From contig JAGBAK010000024.1 in the NCBI GenBank assembly GCA_017938985.1, positions 1 through 34,728 on the forward strand: DNA of 34,728 nucleotides, written 5' to 3'. How positions within the stretch are numbered: position 1 is the stretch's first letter; every line of letters begins with the position of its first letter. Shown here one piece after another: positions 32,740 through 34,728 of the stretch. Made by a program: the position numbers and the translations under genes. The notes under the pieces were generated by a model. It did not search any database. It saw nothing but the letters and a program-made list of their open reading frames with translations, and was not told the origin of the DNA. Source of the DNA: Clostridia bacterium. Its GTDB lineage: Bacteria > Bacillota > Clostridia > Oscillospirales > Acutalibacteraceae.

Positions 32740-34133
32740 CTGACGCCACCTCCTTTGCTTTGTCTGTCAATCGGAGGCACATAGGGTCTTTTTGCAGGCG
32801 GATTGGGCCTGTCCACAGGACGCTTTGAGGGCGGCGGAGGCGGAGCAGGCATTCTCTGCTGACGCTGTGCTCTCGGACGTCTGCGCATGGGTATGGGTCT
32901 TGCATCTGCTTCAGGCGGAACGAACGGAGCGCTTGCCATTCTGATATAGGCAAGCAATCCCCACGAACAAATCATACTTGAGCCGCCTCGGCTGACAAAC
33001 GGAAGCGTAACGCCCGTGAGCGGAAGCAAATCCGTTATGCCGAAAACGTTCAAAGCAAGCTGAAACAGCATCATACCTGCAGCAGAAACGGCGGCGATTG
33101 TATAAAACGTTGAGCCTGCCGTTTTTGAAGCATGGATTGCAAAAAACGCAATACCCACAAAGCAGAGCATAATTGCAATGCCCATAATAAGTCCGAATTC
33201 TTCGCAGATAAGCGCAAACACCATATCCGTTGAAGCCGCATAGATGTCACGAACGTGACCTTCACCAAGACCAAGACCGAAAAGTCCGCCGCTGGCAATA
33301 TAAATCAAAGCTCGTGACTGCTGATAGCCTGTGGTATCCATATATTCCCAGACGTGTCTGTAAGCCTGGAATCTTGCGGCAACGTGTTCTTTGAAATAGA
33401 AAACAAGAACCGCACACATAAGCGCTCCCGTGCAGACAAAGAAAATTGTTCTTACGTCGCCCGAGCGCATAAACGCAATAAGAATAAAGGTAAAAAAGAA
33501 AATAAGAGCCGTGCCGAAATCCCTCATCAGGAACAGCGCACCGACGCAGCCGACACAGAAAATAAGATATTTTGTAAGGCTGGTTGAAGAAAGCAGCTTT
33601 TCAAGCGAAACCGCACCGACAAAAATGAAAGTAACCTTAACAAGCTCCGAGGGCTGAATTGAGAAAAAGCCAAGGTCAATCCAGTTGAGCGTGCCGTTGA
33701 TGCTTTGCGCAAGAGCAAGGTTTGCCGCAAGAATCAGCACACTGCCGATTGCCGCAGGCGTTCGCATTTTTGAAGCAAAGTTGACGTCCTTTGTCACCAG
33801 AATAACGCCAAGATAAGTTATCAGACCAAGAACAATGGCAAAAAGCTGTTTATAGGCATATGCATCGTTGAAGCTTGCACAGACCGTAAGACCTATACCC
33901 GAAAGAAAAAATCCGATTGCCTCAAGTTCAAAATAGTCGTGACCCGTTATTATCGTGCCGAGCGCCATATACATCCATTCAAGCGCAATGTAACCGAGAA
34001 ACGTATAGATTGTGATTGCGCTGACGTCTTTTTGCCTGAGCAGAATACAGGCACAGCAAATAACCTGGAATATTGTTATAAGAAAAAGAACGGTAATCTG
34101 TTTGAAACGTGGCTGCTGCTTTTCTTTGCTCAT
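32736..34133 (-). CDS. SEDS-family peptidoglycan polymerase (FtsW/RodA-like)
   Basis: 465 residues, about ten membrane helices to residue 405, then a Pro/Arg-rich cytoplasmic tail (PAPPPPPSKRP...). SEDS signatures include WIDLGFFSIQPSELVK, where WIDLGxxxxQPSEL is diagnostic, RDFGTALIF, and the C-terminal PLTGVTLPFVSRGGSSM. SEDS proteins polymerise glycan strands from lipid II with a partner PBP, here the overlapping downstream gene. AAAGGAGG precedes the ATG. Division (FtsW) and elongation (RodA) roles cannot be told apart. A possible promoter, TTGATT with a 19-base spacer to TATAAT, lies upstream near 34190-34230, but the spacing is poor. Confidence 0.93.
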   Translation of the reverse strand: MSKEKQQPRFKQITVLFLITIFQVICCACILLRQKDVSAITIYTFLGYIALEWMYMALGTIITGHDYFELEAIGFFLSGIGLTVCASFNDAYAYKQLFAIVLGLITYLGVILVTKDVNFASKMRTPAAIGSVLILAANLALAQSINGTLNWIDLGFFSIQPSELVKVTFIFVGAVSLEKLLSSTSLTKYLIFCVGCVGALFLMRDFGTALIFFFTFILIAFMRSGDVRTIFFVCTGALMCAVLVFYFKEHVAARFQAYRHVWEYMDTTGYQQSRALIYIASGGLFGLGLGEGHVRDIYAASTDMVFALICEEFGLIMGIAIMLCFVGIAFFAIHASKTAGSTFYTIAAVSAAGMMLFQLALNVFGITDLLPLTGVTLPFVSRGGSSMICSWGLLAYIRMASAPFVPPEADARPIPMRRRPRAQRQQRMPAPPPPPSKRPVDRPNPPAKRPYVPPIDRQSKGGGVR

Positions 34134-34302
34134 CTCAAGCCCTCCTTTCTTTTAAATTATACTTTTATTTAACAGAACGCCGTAATTATGATTATATATT
34201 TAAATTTTATCACAGAATCAAGCGAAATTCAATACAACATTTGTTTATAAGAATTGCCTGATTTGTTTCCAAAAGTATCATATATCCGTTTGGCAACAAA
34301 AA

Positions 34303-34326
34303 CAAGCCGTTCCGAAGAACGGCTTG
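34303..34326 (-). terminator. Intrinsic terminator of the former tRNA-Pro gene
   Basis: Minus strand CAAGCCGTTC/GAACGGCTTG, 10 bp, TTCG loop, then TTTTTG. It lies 9 bases after the CCA of the tRNA-Pro remnant. Confidence 0.8.
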
Positions 34327-34334
34327 CTTTTGTC

Positions 34335-34379
34335 TGGTCGGAGTGGAGGGACTTGAACCCCCCGCATCCTGCTCCCAAA
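34335..34379 (-). pseudogene. 3' half of tRNA-Pro (anticodon TGG), broken at the anticodon loop
   Basis: On the minus strand: anticodon loop TTTGGGA (TGG anticodon, G37), 3' anticodon strand GCAGG, variable loop ATGCG, T arm GGGGG/CCCTC with TTCAAGT loop, acceptor 3' strand CACTCCG, A73 and CCA, followed by a terminator. The expected 5' anticodon strand CCTGC and everything before it are absent; the sequence beyond 34379 is AT-rich and unrelated. It cannot make a tRNA. The break inside the anticodon arm is where many tyrosine integrases cross over, so this is probably an att half-site. Confidence 0.85.
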
Positions 34380-34728
34380 TGATAAAAAAGACATAGTTTA
34401 TAGACTTTTACGGTTGTTTTTAACCCTTTCGGCTCAAAAACGCATTCTGTTTGACACGTTTATTTCCGTTGTCTTCGTCTGTTCCGGTAGCAGAAGTGGG
34501 ATAAACTGTGGTCAAAAAACAACCTCGCAGTCGTTAATTTTTCTCAACACTGGTGGTTGTTTTTTCTTTCTATATCAAAAATTGATCCGCAGTAGACAAA
34601 GAAGAAATTTTTTCATCGCAACCTGTACGTAGACAGCAAGCAAAACACGGTAGCAATTTTGCAAAGTGTAGAAATACGCAAAATTCTCGAAAGTGCATAT
34701 TGACTTGTGATATTGGCTACATTGAAGA
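34380..34728. other. Non-coding AT-rich DNA beyond the tRNA-Pro break, two inverted repeats
   Basis: No convincing gene: a 72-codon plus-strand frame (34414-34632) has no ribosome site and low-complexity content. Two inverted repeats are seen: AAAAAACAACC (34514-34524) with GGTTGTTTTTT (34555-34565), 11 bp with a 30-base loop, able to act as a terminator either way; and AATTTTGC (34655-34662) with GCAAAATT (34678-34685). If the tRNA break is an att site, this is the end of the inserted element. Confidence 0.4.

Noticed and set aside
34403-34414. CTTTTACGGT shared with the tRNA-Ala repeat
   Set aside because: The same 10-mer also occurs inside ordinary genes (for example near 20785 and 17965), so the match is not significant on its own.
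34414-34632. 72-codon plus-strand frame at the right end
   Set aside because: No ribosome site, crosses a terminator-like inverted repeat, low-complexity translation.
1-34728. CRISPR arrays, phage genes, transposases, defence systems
   Set aside because: I found no regularly spaced repeat array and no recognisable phage, transposase, integrase or restriction gene within the window.

Overview
This window looks like a chromosomal segment of a low-to-mid GC Gram-positive anaerobe, most likely a gut or rumen Clostridia of the Oscillospirales/Ruminococcaceae type. Three things support this: strong AGGAGG-type ribosome binding sites, sigma-A promoters of TTGACA/TATAAT type, and the gene content (class B sortases, a SpoIID-like protein, a cysteine desulfurase-thiI pair, LytTR+DUF3021, an FtsW/PBP pair, zinc-ribbon membrane proteins). 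This is an inference from gene style; no rRNA is present to settle it. Most of the window is core or near-core chromosome.

Layout. 1-4386: a GPH-type sugar symporter cut off by the window edge, a SLC13/ArsB-type permease, and a large beta-propeller lipoprotein. 4571-6675: two base-excision DNA glycosylases (endonuclease III and an OGG1-like enzyme) flank a small membrane-protein gene and a 386-base gap holding a dense cluster of DnaA-box-like 9-mers. 6811-7500: MTA/SAH nucleosidase. 7681-14916: an rmuC - GH3 glucosidase - giant double metallophosphoesterase run with gaps of 13 and 17 bases. 15054-16355: murD with its own promoter and terminator. 16451-17423: tRNA-Ala(CGC) followed by a nest of tRNA-derived repeats, a hairpin-rich MITE-like unit and a small XRE regulator bracketed by direct repeats. 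17527-19841: four small membrane or zinc-ribbon proteins, one of them only 59 residues long. 20104-28757: six tightly packed leftward genes (cysteine desulfurase, thiI, cinA, two class B sortases, an unusual SpoIID protein), apparently one operon. 29006-31327: a LytTR/DUF3021 pair divergent from a PHP-domain protein. 31366-34133: a PBP and a SEDS (FtsW/RodA) gene overlapping by 4 bases. 34335-34379: the 3' half of a tRNA-Pro(TGG) gene broken exactly at the anticodon loop, probably the boundary of an integrated element lying to the right.

How the genes fit together. Cysteine desulfurase and ThiI form the known sulfur relay for 4-thiouridine in tRNA. The sortases and the SpoIID protein act outside the membrane. 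The SEDS/PBP pair polymerises and cross-links peptidoglycan, and MurD feeds precursor to it.

The most unusual object is the SpoIID protein at 20104-21876. Its cytoplasmic N-terminus resembles a degenerate CinA C-terminal domain, and a true cinA lies in the same operon. Its extracellular SpoIID domain carries the GHGVGMSQ motif before, not after, the EMxxxxxxxEAxKAQ region, which suggests a circular permutation. Other items worth checking are the DnaA-box cluster, the tRNA-Ala repeat nest and the tRNA-Pro junction.
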